A stretch of DNA of 64,000 bases from Mycobacterium marseillense. GTDB lineage: Bacteria > Actinomycetota > Actinomycetes > Mycobacteriales > Mycobacteriaceae. The DNA is taken from the NCBI RefSeq assembly GCF_010731675.1, contig NZ_AP022584.1:1302001-1366000 (forward strand), given 5' to 3'. A program made the translations under genes and the position numbers. Shown piece by piece: positions 17,315 to 26,414 of the stretch; within the stretch, counting starts at the first letter, position 1; every line of letters starts with the position of its first letter. Under the pieces are notes generated by a model. It ran no database searches and was not told the DNA's origin. It saw nothing but the letters and a program-made list of their open reading frames with translations.

Positions 17315-17419
17315 CTGGTGTCCCCTGCTACCCAGTCCGCCCTGGAGCAGATCTGGGACTACACCCGCAACCGGTGGAGTGCCAACCAAGCCGAAACGTA
17401 CGTGCGCGAGATTCAGTGA
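17315..17419 (+). pseudogene. ParE/RelE-type toxin remnant
   Basis: The frame reads LVSPATQSALEQIWDYT, then NRWSANQAETYVREIQ and a stop. This is the N-terminal third of a ParE-family toxin (normally about 95-100 residues). After TGA 17417-17419 the same frame continues AIDPAAF, as if CGA had become TGA. No start codon with a ribosome site and no antitoxin gene are visible. It is decayed and probably marks earlier mobile DNA. Confidence 0.55.
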
Positions 17420-18323
17420 GCCATTGATCCGGCAGCGTTTTCAGAACCGGAAACGACATTCACCGACGACTTCAACATCCGGGGGCGCGCCCCGGCAATT
17501 CCGGTCTCCGCCGTGAGTCACCGCATCGCCCACGGTCGGCAAGGCACTCGGGACCCCGCTGCGCCGGCCGACGACTTCCCCAGTTAGTCAGCATGCCGGG
17601 CGATATTCAAGCCGCTCCGCATTCTGCGCCGCTCCGCGAGCCAATCACGACCGCTGGCCAGCCAGCCGTCGCCATCTCGCGCCAACATGCCGCCACCATT
17701 GTTCGGGACCACCGCCAGGGTGGCGCGTCAACTCGGAACAGCCGCCACTGCGCGCCGCTCGCCTGCCACTCGGCCATCGTGACACCCGACCTCGCGTTTC
17801 ACCGGCCAAGAAACCGGGCGGGCGCGAGTTGAGACTTCCACGTGTCGCGGACCGCGTGTTGGCACACGCGGTACCCGCGTTCGACCCTCAGGCCACTCGG
17901 TAGTCTGCCGCTGATGGAGCAAGCGTTAGCGCGAGCCTTAGTTGCGATGGACCCTGTGCCGCTGTCAGTCGTGCACGGAATCGTCAGCGACGACTGGCTC
18001 ACTGCGGACCAGACTCATTTCGACGTGCGCTTCCCGCAATTGACGTTCTCGGTGTAGACCTCGTCGACTACCGAAACGAAGGGCGAGAAGGCCATTCGTC
18101 TCCGCGTGCCCTGTGTCGTGTCCGTGCCAGAGCCGCTCCGCCCCTCGAGCGTGGCGGGATAACCCGACGCGCGGTTTTCGAGGTCGCACGACGGAGGACC
18201 ATCGGTTCGCAGAAGCGCCGCGCGCAGGGAGACCGCCACCGCGCCATGGCTCAGTCATCCGCGCCCCGATCATTTCGGTTCACGTCCAACCGCGCTGCCT
18301 GGCGCGTCAACCGGCTAACCCTC
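17420..18323. other. 900-bp low-content region before the integration module
   Basis: No convincing large gene. A 47-residue frame from ATG 17914 to 18057 (contains DPVPLSVVHGIVSDDW) could be a small gene but lacks a clear ribosome site. The rest looks like degraded accessory DNA. Confidence 0.45.
17914..18057 (+). CDS. possible small protein, unrecognised
   Basis: A 47-residue open frame with plausible codon usage and a balanced composition (one long helix-like start, then a hydrophobic end QLTFSV). I do not recognise it, and no Shine-Dalgarno is evident. It may be a remnant of a larger gene. Confidence 0.25.
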   Translation: MEQALARALVAMDPVPLSVVHGIVSDDWLTADQTHFDVRFPQLTFSV

Positions 18324-18388
18324 TTTGCACTGCAAATGACCCGTGCGGCCGGGTGCACTTACCTGAAAGTTAGCGCTGCTAATTTTCA
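18324..18388 (+). promoter_or_regulatory. two operator-like palindromes upstream of the Zn-finger gene
   Basis: TTTGCA-C-TGCAAA at 18324-18336 is a perfect palindrome. An 11-bp inverted repeat with one mismatch and a 3-nt spacer follows at 18364-18388 (TGAAAGTTAGC/GCTAATTTTCA). They precede the promoter at 18412-18439, whose -35 begins with a half-site of the first palindrome. They are candidate binding sites for an element-encoded repressor. Confidence 0.45.
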
Positions 18389-18411
18389 CCATGCGCCGAA
18401 CATCACACCTT

Positions 18412-18439
18412 TTGCACTTAGGTCTCGTATTGATAACAT
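18412..18439 (+). promoter_or_regulatory. predicted promoter of the Zn-finger/coiled-coil gene
   Basis: -35 TTGCAC (18412-18417), 16-bp spacer, -10 TAACAT (18434-18439). It lies inside the longest open frame of the next gene, which argues for a start codon after 18440. Confidence 0.45.
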
Positions 18440-18486
18440 TTCGTCCAGATGTTTTCCGGAGCAGCGTGGTAGGGGGCGTTGACGCA

Positions 18487-19152
18487 GTGGTCTTGGAGGC
18501 AAGAACGGTTTCGGAACGGGTGTGCCCGCGCTGCGGTACGTCTTTCGAAGTACCCGATAAGGGGCCGGGTCGACGCCCTGTGTGGTGCTCCGCGCGTTGC
18601 CGGCGGCGAGCATCCGCGGAGCGCATCGCAGCCCTTGATTCCGGCGCGGCGGTGCGTGTCGTCGAGGTGCCTCGCGCGCATCGTCCCGACCCTGATGCGC
18701 GCCTACCGCTGCCCTCCATGGAGACCTTGGCGCGCCTGTTTCTTAGCTCGGACTACCAATGCAAAATTCTCCTGCAATCCCTTGTGCACCGGTACGCGTC
18801 GGGCGACATCGGCGACGAGTTGCGGTCCGCGATGGAGCAGTTCGCGGCCTCGGTAGATCTCCACCGGGTCCTGTCGGAGGATCCGTCGTACCGGCAGGCC
18901 CGCGACGAGATCGAGACGCTCCGCAGGCGTCTCCGCCATGACGTCGACGCTGCCGATCAGCGCGACCAGGAACTGGCCCGCCTGCGCCGTGAGTCTGAGG
19001 AGTTGCGGCGATTGCGAATCCGCGTGGCGGAATTGGAGTCTGTCGTGGCGAGCGCCGCTTACCCACTGCACCAAGCTGGCCAGCACGACGTCATGCTCAG
19101 CCGCCAGCAGCGCCGCGCAGCAGAACGCGCGGCCCGCAAAGGTCGCTACTAA
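18487..19152 (+). CDS. Zn-finger plus coiled-coil protein of the integrative element
   Basis: A 221-residue protein with an N-terminal four-Cys zinc knuckle (Cys13, Cys16, Cys34, Cys38). A long Arg/Glu-rich coiled coil (about 135-190, heptads such as RDQELARLRRESEELRRL) and a basic tail RQQRRAAERAARKGR follow. I know no precise function; similar small Zn-finger/coiled-coil proteins accompany actinobacterial integrases. GTG 18487 follows GGGGG at a good distance, and GTG 18466 is possible. The frame is open back to ATG 18391, but that would contain the predicted promoter. Confidence 0.65.
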   Translation: MVLEARTVSERVCPRCGTSFEVPDKGPGRRPVWCSARCRRRASAERIAALDSGAAVRVVEVPRAHRPDPDARLPLPSMETLARLFLSSDYQCKILLQSLVHRYASGDIGDELRSAMEQFAASVDLHRVLSEDPSYRQARDEIETLRRRLRHDVDAADQRDQELARLRRESEELRRLRIRVAELESVVASAAYPLHQAGQHDVMLSRQQRRAAERAARKGRY

Positions 19153-19358
19153 GCCGGCGGCCACACACACCGAGCCGGAGTGGAGCAGCGGCGCACGACT
19201 GCCGACCGAACCGGTGAGCGCGGGAAGATGCGCCAATTCTCGTCCCGGCCGACCGTCGCGTAACGCCACCGCCAGCTCTAGCCTTTAGAAACGAGGTACC
19301 GCACGACACTGGCGCCCGAAAGCTCGCGCCGGCCGATGCGGGAAGGGAACGCAGCACG

Positions 19359-19568
19359 ATGGCCTTGCTAGACGGGCACTGGTACAGCTCAGCCGAACTT
19401 GCCGAGCTGCTCCACGTCGACGCATCCACCATTCGACGCTGGCGTACGTCGCATCCGCCCAAAGGCCCGGCCTTCGTACGCGTTTCGGACCGGGTGTACA
19501 TGTATAACTCCAACGATGTCGAGGCATGGTTGTCCAGTCGGCACGTTGACCCCGGCGAGGTCGCGTGA
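19359..19568 (+). CDS. excisionase-like winged HTH protein
   Basis: A 69-residue MerR/Xis-type DNA-binding protein. YSSAELAELLHVDASTIRRW forms the helix-turn-helix, and VYMYNSNDVEAWL the wing and end. GGAAGGGAAC precedes ATG 19359. It overlaps the integrase start, the standard xis-int arrangement. Role: direct the integrase toward excision and possibly regulate the module. Confidence 0.85.
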   Translation: MALLDGHWYSSAELAELLHVDASTIRRWRTSHPPKGPAFVRVSDRVYMYNSNDVEAWLSSRHVDPGEVA

Positions 19569-20773
19569 TGGCCGAAGAACTGACACTTCCACTTGGTGTT
19601 TCGTTATCAGTTGACATCGAGGAGCGCCCCAGCCGAGCTGCTCCCTTCCGCGCTCGGGTCCGGTGGATCGACCCGATCACCAAGAGCCGCGCTTCGAAAT
19701 CAGCTTCGTTTGCAACGCGTGAAGCCGCGGTCGACTGGGCCGCCCGGATGGAACGCGCCGCGGCGCACGGGGTCGACCCGAAGACGGCCACGACGTCGCT
19801 GGCGGAATACGGCACCACGAACATGGAATTGGCGCTGCGTGGGCTTGAGTCCAAGACCACCGATCCCTACCTGGCCGGCTGGCGCAAACGCGTTGTCCCG
19901 ACGCTTGGGCACCTGCCCATTGCGATGGTCACCAACGGTGCAGTGGATCGAGCTGTGCACGCGTGGATCGCGGACGAATGCAGTCGATCAACTGTCAAGA
20001 ACAGCCTCGCCGTGCTCGTCCGCATCATGGAACAAGCGCTGCGAGACGGCATCATCGACCGCAATCCGGCTCGAGTCTCCGGTTGGCAGCGCCAATACAA
20101 GCTCGCCGAGGACGAACTCGACGATCCACGGGCACTTGCGCTCCCGAACTGGACTGCCCTCACCACCCTCGCCGATGCACTCGTCGCCCGGTCGGCGGGC
20201 CGTTATCGGGGTTGGGGTGACGCAGTCATCTTCGAGGCGTGCACCGCCGCCCGCATCGGCGAAGTGGCCGGATGCCTGGTGCGCGACATCAACACCCACG
20301 AGTGGATATGGACGGTGCGCCGTCAGACCACCCCATCGCCGGGTGGCTTGGTGGACAAGAACACTAAGGGCAAACGTGCGCGCGAAGTCCCGTTGATCCC
20401 GGCTGTCCGCGAACTCGTCCAGCGACGGATGGACGTCGTCGCAAGCAACCCCGATGCGCGACTCTTCATCGGCCCCAGGGGCGGAAGGATCACCACAGCC
20501 ACGCTGCGCGACGCCACCTCTTGGGATGCCGTGGTCACCCAGCTCGGCTACGAAAAGCTCACGCGCCATGGTTTACGGCATACGGGACTGACGTGGATGG
20601 CCGATGCCGGTGTCCCGCTACACATCCTCCGCAAGATCGCCGGTCACGGAGCGCTGACAACGACCCAGCGCTATCTGCACCCCGATCGGCAATCCGTCAT
20701 CAATGCGGGCGACCTGCTTGAGCGGCACTTGTGGTCCCCAAGTGGTCCCCAACTCCGCGTCATCTCATCCTGA
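19568..20773 (+). CDS. tyrosine-recombinase integrase
   Basis: About 401 residues (ATG 19568; GTG 19565 also possible). An N-terminal arm-binding region and a SAM-like core-binding domain (about 95-170) precede the catalytic domain. Catalytic residues are Arg in AARIGEVAG, HGLRH (His-x-x-Arg), GHG and the Tyr nucleophile in TTTQRYLHPD. It ends 37 bp from the 3' end of tRNA-Pro, the usual attachment site of such enzymes, so it probably inserted accessory DNA there. The far attachment copy is not visible in this window. Confidence 0.92.
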   Translation: MAEELTLPLGVSLSVDIEERPSRAAPFRARVRWIDPITKSRASKSASFATREAAVDWAARMERAAAHGVDPKTATTSLAEYGTTNMELALRGLESKTTDPYLAGWRKRVVPTLGHLPIAMVTNGAVDRAVHAWIADECSRSTVKNSLAVLVRIMEQALRDGIIDRNPARVSGWQRQYKLAEDELDDPRALALPNWTALTTLADALVARSAGRYRGWGDAVIFEACTAARIGEVAGCLVRDINTHEWIWTVRRQTTPSPGGLVDKNTKGKRAREVPLIPAVRELVQRRMDVVASNPDARLFIGPRGGRITTATLRDATSWDAVVTQLGYEKLTRHGLRHTGLTWMADAGVPLHILRKIAGHGALTTTQRYLHPDRQSVINAGDLLERHLWSPSGPQLRVISS

Positions 20774-20810
20774 CCTAATCGCGTCACCGCAGATCAGGAC
20801 ACATTTCCTC

Positions 20811-20887
20811 TGGTCGGGCTGACAGGATTTGAACCTGCGACCACTTGACCCCCAGTCAAGTGCGCTACCAAACTGCGCCACAGCCCG
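20811..20887 (-). tRNA. tRNA-Pro (anticodon GGG)
   Basis: Read on the minus strand, a 7-bp acceptor stem CGGGCTG/CAGCCCG, a D-arm, an anticodon stem CTTGA/TCAAG with loop CTGGGGG (anticodon GGG), a T-loop GTTCAAATC and an encoded CCA are present. The 3' end faces the integrase gene, so the tRNA is the likely attB. Confidence 0.95.
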
Positions 20888-20947
20888 CGCGCCAGTGGTT
20901 CCACCGGCAGCAGGTCGAAAGCCTACCGTAAACGCCCCGCCACCCCG

Positions 20948-21718
20948 CTAATCGACCTTCCCCAACGCGGCGTCCACCCTGTGCGCCCAGGCCAGCAGCG
21001 CCCGGGCAAGTTCGGCTTCGCGGCCGTAGAACCGCTGCGCGGGGACCGGCACGCTGACCGCCACCATCTCCTCGGTCAGCCCACTGAGCACGGCCCCCAC
21101 CGCGCAGATGCCCTCGGTCTGCTCCTCGCGGTCATAGGCGACCCCGTCGCTCTGGACCTGTTCGAATTCGTCGCGCAACGCGACCGCGGTGGTGATCGTG
21201 TTGGCGGTGAACGCCGTCAGGCGGCTGGGCAGCGCCCGGTCCCGCTCCGCGGGCGGCAGTGTGGCCAGCATGGCTTTCCCGTTGGCGCAGCAGTGCAACG
21301 GGAAAGACTCGCCCACGGCACTGATCGCGCGCAGCCGATGCGGCGAGACCACCTGGTCGACGAACGTTGCGCGGTCCCCGTCCAGGATGGACAGGTCCAC
21401 GGTCTCCCCCAGCTCGCGCGACAACTCCTCCAGATACGGGTGCACATCCATCACCAGGCTGACGCGCACGCTGCCAGCCATCCGCGCGATCTCCGGGCCC
21501 AGCCGATACCGTCCGCGCACGCCGCGCGAGGCGACCAGACCCTCGTCGTCCAGCGCGTTGAGGATGCGGCTGACGGTGGAGCGCGCCATGCCCAGCCCGT
21601 CGCCGATCTCGGCCTGGCTGAGCCCCCCGGGGTGGGCCTGCAGCAGCCGCAGCATTTCCGCCGCGCGGGCGATGACCTGGATTCCGCCGGCGCGGGCGTC
21701 GGGTTCGGTGGTTGTCAC
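20948..21718 (-). CDS. IclR-family transcriptional regulator
   Basis: A 256-residue regulator. The winged helix-turn-helix GLSQAEIGDGLGMARSTVSRIL is at about 31-53 and the effector-binding domain follows (SVPVPAQRF near the end). It corresponds in position to the IclR gene Rv1719. It ends an operon whose first gene is the SDR and overlaps the cyclase gene by four bases. The four CCCG-N5-CGGG palindromes ahead of the SDR gene are its probable operators. Effector unknown. Confidence 0.9.
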   Translation of the reverse strand: MTTTEPDARAGGIQVIARAAEMLRLLQAHPGGLSQAEIGDGLGMARSTVSRILNALDDEGLVASRGVRGRYRLGPEIARMAGSVRVSLVMDVHPYLEELSRELGETVDLSILDGDRATFVDQVVSPHRLRAISAVGESFPLHCCANGKAMLATLPPAERDRALPSRLTAFTANTITTAVALRDEFEQVQSDGVAYDREEQTEGICAVGAVLSGLTEEMVAVSVPVPAQRFYGREAELARALLAWAHRVDAALGKVD

Positions 21719-22545
21719 GCCGCCCGTCCCGTCTCGATGCGGTAGTCACCGGTCGGGTCGACGATCGCGACCAGCCGCACGATGCACCCGTCGCCGCCGA
21801 CCCAGCGCCATGGGAAGGCGGCGAACGTGACGCGCTTGCCGGTGACCTTGTCCAGGTCGCCGCCCACGTTCTCGAAGCCGTAGATGCCCTTCGACAGGAT
21901 CGCCCGGTGGCATGGTTCCCATTCGGGGAAGTCGTCGAGGACGTGGCGGCCGGTCTCCTGCTCGTATTCCTTGACGGCCCAAGGCAATAGACCGCCGGTG
22001 TGCTCGGCCGGGCCGTGCGGCCCGATCGAGGTGGCCAGCGGGTGATCCAGCGCCTGGGTGTCGGTGCCGACGGCTTTGACGCCCTTGGCCGCGAACCACT
22101 CGCCGGCTTCCTTGTAGAAGCCCGGGGAGTAGGCGTAGTACGCGGCGCTGTCGGCGTACTTGTGGTGCCATCCGGTGTTGACGATGACGATGTCGCCGGG
22201 CCGGATCCGCGGCGTGGCGTTCTCCAGGTCGTCGGCGGTGACGACGCCCCACTTGCCCTTGGGGATCGACACGACGACGCCGGTGCCGAAGAAGGCGCTC
22301 AGCGGGATCTCGTGCAGGAAGGGGGTGCCTTCGATCACGTGCGCGGGCGCGTCGATGTGGGTGCCGGAATGCATGACGGTGGTGATCTTTTGGGTCAGCA
22401 CCCGGCTTCTGGCCATGTTGTGCAGCCGCTCGATCTTGACGTCCTCGAAATACGGCCACGCCGGCACGCCATGCCCCCACGGGTGCGACAAATCGTAGAA
22501 CTCCAACCTCGATTCGGCCTCGCCCAGTGGCCAATTCGCGCTCAT
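21715..22545 (-). CDS. cyclase-family metal-dependent hydrolase
   Basis: A 276-residue member of the cyclase/kynurenine-formamidase superfamily. The metal-binding HSGTHIDAPAH motif is intact (about 83-93). ATG 22545 is chosen because GGAAGGAACC precedes it; the frame stays open to 22581 without a ribosome site. Its M. tuberculosis counterpart is Rv1716. With an SDR dehydrogenase upstream and an IclR regulator downstream it probably serves catabolism of a small carbonyl, lactone or amide substrate, which cannot be named. Confidence 0.88.
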   Translation of the reverse strand: MSANWPLGEAESRLEFYDLSHPWGHGVPAWPYFEDVKIERLHNMARSRVLTQKITTVMHSGTHIDAPAHVIEGTPFLHEIPLSAFFGTGVVVSIPKGKWGVVTADDLENATPRIRPGDIVIVNTGWHHKYADSAAYYAYSPGFYKEAGEWFAAKGVKAVGTDTQALDHPLATSIGPHGPAEHTGGLLPWAVKEYEQETGRHVLDDFPEWEPCHRAILSKGIYGFENVGGDLDKVTGKRVTFAAFPWRWVGGDGCIVRLVAIVDPTGDYRIETGRAA

Positions 22546-22574
22546 GCTTATCGGTTCCTTCCGTCGGGTGTGGG

Positions 22575-23354
22575 TCAGCACGCCGTATAGCCGCCGTCGA
22601 GGTACATCACCTGGCCGGTGAAGAAGGCCGACGCGTCGCTGAGCAGATAGATCAGGGCGCCAACGAAGTCGTCGGGTTCGGCGAAGCGGCGCAACGGGAT
22701 TCGCGCGAACATCGCCTCGCGGGTGGCGCGCCCTTTCTCATCGTCGGTGTACATCCATTCGGTCAGCTCCGATCGGAAAACCGTTGGCGCGAGGGCGTTT
22801 ACCCGGATGCCGGCCGGACCCCATTCGGCCGCCAGGCTCTTGGCCAGCAGGTCGGTGGCGGCTTTGGACGGGCAGTAGGCGGTGTAGCCGGCGGGGTGCC
22901 CTAGCGTCCCGCGCACCGAGGACACCAGCACGACGCTGCCACCGGCGCGCTGCTCGAGCAGGACGCGCCCGGCGGCCTGGCACACCAGCCAGGCGCCGCG
23001 GGCGTTGGCGTTCATCACCAGGTCGAAGTCCTCGACGGCCATCTCGGTGATGGGCGCGACGTGGTTCATGCCCGAGGCGACCAGGACTCCGTCGAGGCGG
23101 CCGTGCCGGGCGAGGGCGGCCTGGACGATGGCCTCGGCGTCGGCGGGTGTGTCGGGGCGGCGATCGACCACGGCCGCGGTGTCGATGCCGGCGTCGTCGA
23201 CGAGCCGCGCGAGTCCGTCCGCGTCGCCGCCGGCCAGCGTCAGGCGGGCCCCCGCTTCGGCCAGCGCCCGCGCCGCGACACCGCCGAGCGCACCCGTTGC
23301 ACCGGTGACCACGATCGACTTGTCTCGCACGCTGAACCGCGTCGCGGTCTCCAC
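22575..23354 (-). CDS. short-chain dehydrogenase/reductase, Rv1714-like
   Basis: A 259-residue classical SDR. The cofactor loop is TGATGALGG (about 18-26), with active-site Ser in VSSVRG, Tyr and Lys in YCPSK, and C-terminal DGGY. Gluconate-5-dehydrogenase-like oxidoreductases are the closest annotated type. It is the first gene of the SDR-cyclase-iclR operon, with the promoter and operator cluster directly upstream. Confidence 0.9.
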   Translation of the reverse strand: METATRFSVRDKSIVVTGATGALGGVAARALAEAGARLTLAGGDADGLARLVDDAGIDTAAVVDRRPDTPADAEAIVQAALARHGRLDGVLVASGMNHVAPITEMAVEDFDLVMNANARGAWLVCQAAGRVLLEQRAGGSVVLVSSVRGTLGHPAGYTAYCPSKAATDLLAKSLAAEWGPAGIRVNALAPTVFRSELTEWMYTDDEKGRATREAMFARIPLRRFAEPDDFVGALIYLLSDASAFFTGQVMYLDGGYTAC

Positions 23355-23370
23355 TACTGCCTCCGCCGTT

Positions 23371-23478
23371 CCCGCAGTGCGGGCATATCAACCCGTTATA
23401 CGGGAGACGCTACGGCTGCTGGACGGCCAATGTCAACGTCATATCCCGCAATGCGGACGTCATCTGCCGTATCGCGGG
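23371..23478 (-). promoter_or_regulatory. four-site operator array of the SDR-cyclase-iclR operon
   Basis: Four 13-bp palindromes near CCCGYANTRCGGG: 23371-23383 (perfect), 23392-23404, 23445-23457 (one end mismatch) and 23466-23478 (one end mismatch). They form two pairs, each with exactly 21-bp spacing, two helical turns. This suits dimer-of-dimers binding by the IclR regulator encoded in the operon. Confidence 0.75.
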
Positions 23479-23497
23479 AACATGGCCGTCATGCCCC

Positions 23498-23525
23498 AAT
23501 CCGCTAGCGCCTGCGCTAGCGGATT
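23498..23525 (-). terminator. 13-bp perfect hairpin after der
   Basis: AATCCGCTAGCGC pairs perfectly with GCGCTAGCGGATT around a 2-nt gap, 57 bp past the der stop. It lacks a U-tract but is the strongest hairpin in the gap and probably ends the parA-to-der transcript before the operator array. Confidence 0.65.
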
Positions 23526-23581
23526 CGAGATGCGCCACGTGGTCCGGGGAGAGACCGGAAACCGCCCCGAGAGCCCAGCGC

Positions 23582-24982
23582 TCAGCGCCGCCGGCCGCCC
23601 CGCTTTTCGCGCACCCGCACGTTGATCCGGATCGGAGACCCCTCGAAGCCGAAGGTCTCGCGCAGCCGTCGCTCCAGGAAACGCCGATACCCGGCCTCGA
23701 GAAAGCCGGTCGTGAACAGCACGAATGTCGGAGGCCGGGCGGTGGCCTGGGTGGCGAACAGGATCCGCGGCTGTTTGCCGCCGCGCACCGGCGGCGGGGT
23801 GGCCGCCACCACCTCTTTCAGCCAAGAGTTGAGCGGGCCCGTGGCGATGCGCGCATCCCACGACGCCAGCGACGTCTCCATGGCCGGCACCAGCTTTTGC
23901 ACGGCGCGGCCGGTCTTGGCGGAGATGTTGACGCGCGGCGCCCACCGCAACTGCACCAGCTCGCGGTCGATCTCGCGCTCGAGCAACTCGCGCCGGTCCT
24001 CGTCGACCAGGTCCCACTTGTTGAAGGCCAACACGAGCGCCCGGCCGGCCTCGATGACCATCGACAGCACCCGTTGATCCTGTTCGGTCAGCGGGTCGGA
24101 CGCATCGATCAGCACGACCACCACCTCGGCCGCGTCGATGGCCGAGTGCGTGCGCACCGAGGCGTAGAACTCATGGCCGCTGGCCTGGCCGACCTTGCGC
24201 CGCAACCCCGCGGTGTCGACGAACCGCCATACCCTGTCGCCCAGCTCGATGAGGGAGTCCACCGGGTCCACCGTCGTCCCGGCGACGTCGTGCACCACCG
24301 AGCGCTGATCACCGGCCAGCTTGTTCAGCAGAGAGCTCTTGCCCACGTTGGGCTTGCCGACCAGCGCCACGCGCCGCGGGCCACCGGGTTTGGGGCCCAC
24401 CTCGGACACCGTGGGCAGCGCGGCCAGCACCTCGTCGAGCAGATCGGCCACCCCGCGACCGTGCATCGCGCTGATCGTGTGCGGCTCTCCGAGCCCGAGC
24501 GACCACAACATCGCCGCGTCCGCTTCGGCCTTGTCGCTGTCAACCTTGTTGGCGGCCAAGAACACTGGCTTTCCCGACCGCAGCAGGATCCGGGCGGCCG
24601 CCTCGTCGGCCGAGGTGGCGCCGACGAGGGCGTCGACCACCAGGATCACCGCGTCGGCGGTGCGCATGGCCACCGAAGCCTGCTGGGCCACCAGTTGCTG
24701 CAGCCCCTTGGCGTCGGGCTCCCATCCCCCGGTGTCCTGCACCACGAACCGGCGCCCGGTCCATAGCGCGTCGTAGGACACCCGGTCGCGGGTGACGCCC
24801 GGGATGTCCTGCACCACCGCTTCGCGCCGGCCCAGGATCCGGTTCACCAGCGTCGACTTGCCGACGTTGGGCCGGCCGACCACCGCCACCACGGGTGCCG
24901 GGCCGGCCTCCTCCTGTTCGTCGAGGCCGAATTCGACGGAGTCCCAGTCGCTTTCGTCACTCCACGTGCCGTCCTGAGTCAC
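23582..24982 (-). CDS. der: ribosome-assembly GTPase Der (EngA)
   Basis: A 466-residue double-GTPase. The first G1 loop is GRPNVGKST (about 36-44) and the second GKPNVGKSS (about 210); each domain has its NKxD-type motif (ANKVD, FNKWD). A KH-like domain ends in the basic tail REKRGGRRR. Role: maturation of the 50S subunit. The start overlaps the cmk stop (ATGA), part of a run of overlapping genes from parA. Confidence 0.97.
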   Translation of the reverse strand: MTQDGTWSDESDWDSVEFGLDEQEEAGPAPVVAVVGRPNVGKSTLVNRILGRREAVVQDIPGVTRDRVSYDALWTGRRFVVQDTGGWEPDAKGLQQLVAQQASVAMRTADAVILVVDALVGATSADEAAARILLRSGKPVFLAANKVDSDKAEADAAMLWSLGLGEPHTISAMHGRGVADLLDEVLAALPTVSEVGPKPGGPRRVALVGKPNVGKSSLLNKLAGDQRSVVHDVAGTTVDPVDSLIELGDRVWRFVDTAGLRRKVGQASGHEFYASVRTHSAIDAAEVVVVLIDASDPLTEQDQRVLSMVIEAGRALVLAFNKWDLVDEDRRELLEREIDRELVQLRWAPRVNISAKTGRAVQKLVPAMETSLASWDARIATGPLNSWLKEVVAATPPPVRGGKQPRILFATQATARPPTFVLFTTGFLEAGYRRFLERRLRETFGFEGSPIRINVRVREKRGGRRR

Positions 24983-25671
24983 CGCACCGCTCCGCTTCGC
25001 TGCTTGACCAAGTCCCGCAGGTGGGTGATCACCTGCGCCTCGGTCATCTCACTGGTGTCGACGACCACCGCGTCGGGGGCCGCCCGCAGCGGCGACACCG
25101 CCCGGGTGGAGTCGAGATGGTCGCGGCGGCGGACGTCGGCGAGCACGGCGTCGTAGTCGTCGGCCAGCCCGGCCGCCACGTTCTGATCGTTGCGCCGACG
25201 CGCGCGCGTTTCGGCCGATGCGGTCAGAAAGATCTTGACCGGTGCGTCGGGCAACACGACGGTGCCGATGTCGCGGCCCTCGACGACGACGCTGCCCATG
25301 CCGTCGGCCATTTCGCGCTGCAAGTCGACGAGCCGGGTACGCACGCCCGCCACCGACGACACCGCCGACACCGCGGCCGTGACTTCGTCGCCACGGATCT
25401 CCGCCGAGACATCTTCTCCGTCAAGGAAATAGCGATCCCCGTCGGGGTGGTAGTCGACCGACATCCGCACGGCTTGCGCCGTGTCCGCGACCGACCGCGC
25501 ATCGGCGGGGTCGATACCGGCGCGCAGGACCGCCAGCGTCACCATTCGGTACATCCCACCGGTGTCCAGATAGCGCGCCCCCAGCGCCTTCGCCAAACCC
25601 TTTGACACCGAGGACTTTCCGGTGCCCGCCGGCCCGTCGATGGCCACCACGACGCCGCTCGCTTCGCTCAC
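24979..25671 (-). CDS. cmk: cytidylate kinase
   Basis: A 230-residue P-loop kinase that phosphorylates CMP and dCMP. The P-loop is GPAGTGKSS (about 14-22); the CMP-binding insert includes YLDTGGMYR and EGRDIGTVV; the lid is RARRRNDQ. It overlaps rluB upstream and der downstream by four bases each. Confidence 0.96.
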   Translation of the reverse strand: MSEASGVVVAIDGPAGTGKSSVSKGLAKALGARYLDTGGMYRMVTLAVLRAGIDPADARSVADTAQAVRMSVDYHPDGDRYFLDGEDVSAEIRGDEVTAAVSAVSSVAGVRTRLVDLQREMADGMGSVVVEGRDIGTVVLPDAPVKIFLTASAETRARRRNDQNVAAGLADDYDAVLADVRRRDHLDSTRAVSPLRAAPDAVVVDTSEMTEAQVITHLRDLVKQRSGAVR

Positions 25672-26414
25672 AGGCCCACCGCCTTGTAGAGCTGCCCGAT
25701 CTCGTCGCGCCCCAGCGCCCGGAAGCTGCCCGGCCGCTGCTTGCCGAGCGAGACCGGACCTATGTCGGTGCGCACCAACGCTTCCACCGGGAACCCCGCG
25801 GCGGCCAGCAGCCGGCGCACGATGCGATTACGGCCCTCGTGCAATGTCACCCGCACCAGCGTCTTGCCCGGGATGGCGTCCACCACCGCGAACTCGTCGA
25901 CCCGCGCGGGCCCGTCCTCCAGCTCGATGCCGGCGCGCAGCGTCTTGCCGACCCCGCGCGGCACCGACCCGGTCACGGTGGCCAGATACGTCTTGGGCAC
26001 TTCGTGGGACGGATGCATCAGCCGGTGCGCGAGTTCGCCGTCGTTGGTCAGCAGGATCAGCCCTTCGGTGTCGGCGTCCAACCGCCCGACGTGAAACAGG
26101 TTCTTGTTGCCGCGAACTCGGCGTTCGATCAGATCACCGATACACGGTCGGCCCCGGTCGTCCGACATGGTCGAGTGCACGCCGCGCGGCTTGTTCAGCG
26201 CCAGATACACCTGCGAATCATCGAGGACTATCCGTGCGCCGTCGACGCGGATCACCGAGGCGTCCGGATCGACGCGGGTGCCCAATTCGGTCACCACCTG
26301 ACCGTCGACCTCGACGCGGCCGTCGATGATCATCTTCTCGGCGGCCCGCCGCGACGCTATTCCGGCTTGGGACAACACCTTTTGCAGCCGGATCCCCTCA
26401 GCTTCGACCATCAA
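25668..26414 (-). CDS. rluB: 23S rRNA pseudouridine synthase RluB-type
   Basis: A 248-residue RsuA/RluB-family enzyme. An N-terminal S4 RNA-binding domain ([21 protein letters not shown]) is followed by the catalytic [17 protein letters not shown] with the nucleophile Asp. It modifies uridine in the ribosome. The start overlaps the scpB stop. Confidence 0.95.
   Translation of the reverse strand: MMVEAEGIRLQKVLSQAGIASRRAAEKMIIDGRVEVDGQVVTELGTRVDPDASVIRVDGARIVLDDSQVYLALNKPRGVHSTMSDDRGRPCIGDLIERRVRGNKNLFHVGRLDADTEGLILLTNDGELAHRLMHPSHEVPKTYLATVTGSVPRGVGKTLRAGIELEDGPARVDEFAVVDAIPGKTLVRVTLHEGRNRIVRRLLAAAGFPVEALVRTDIGPVSLGKQRPGSFRALGRDEIGQLYKAVGL

Noticed and set aside
20768..20799. TCCTGA/TCAGGA inverted repeat as integrase terminator or att core
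   Set aside because: Six-bp arms with a 20-nt gap are expected by chance, and no second copy was found.
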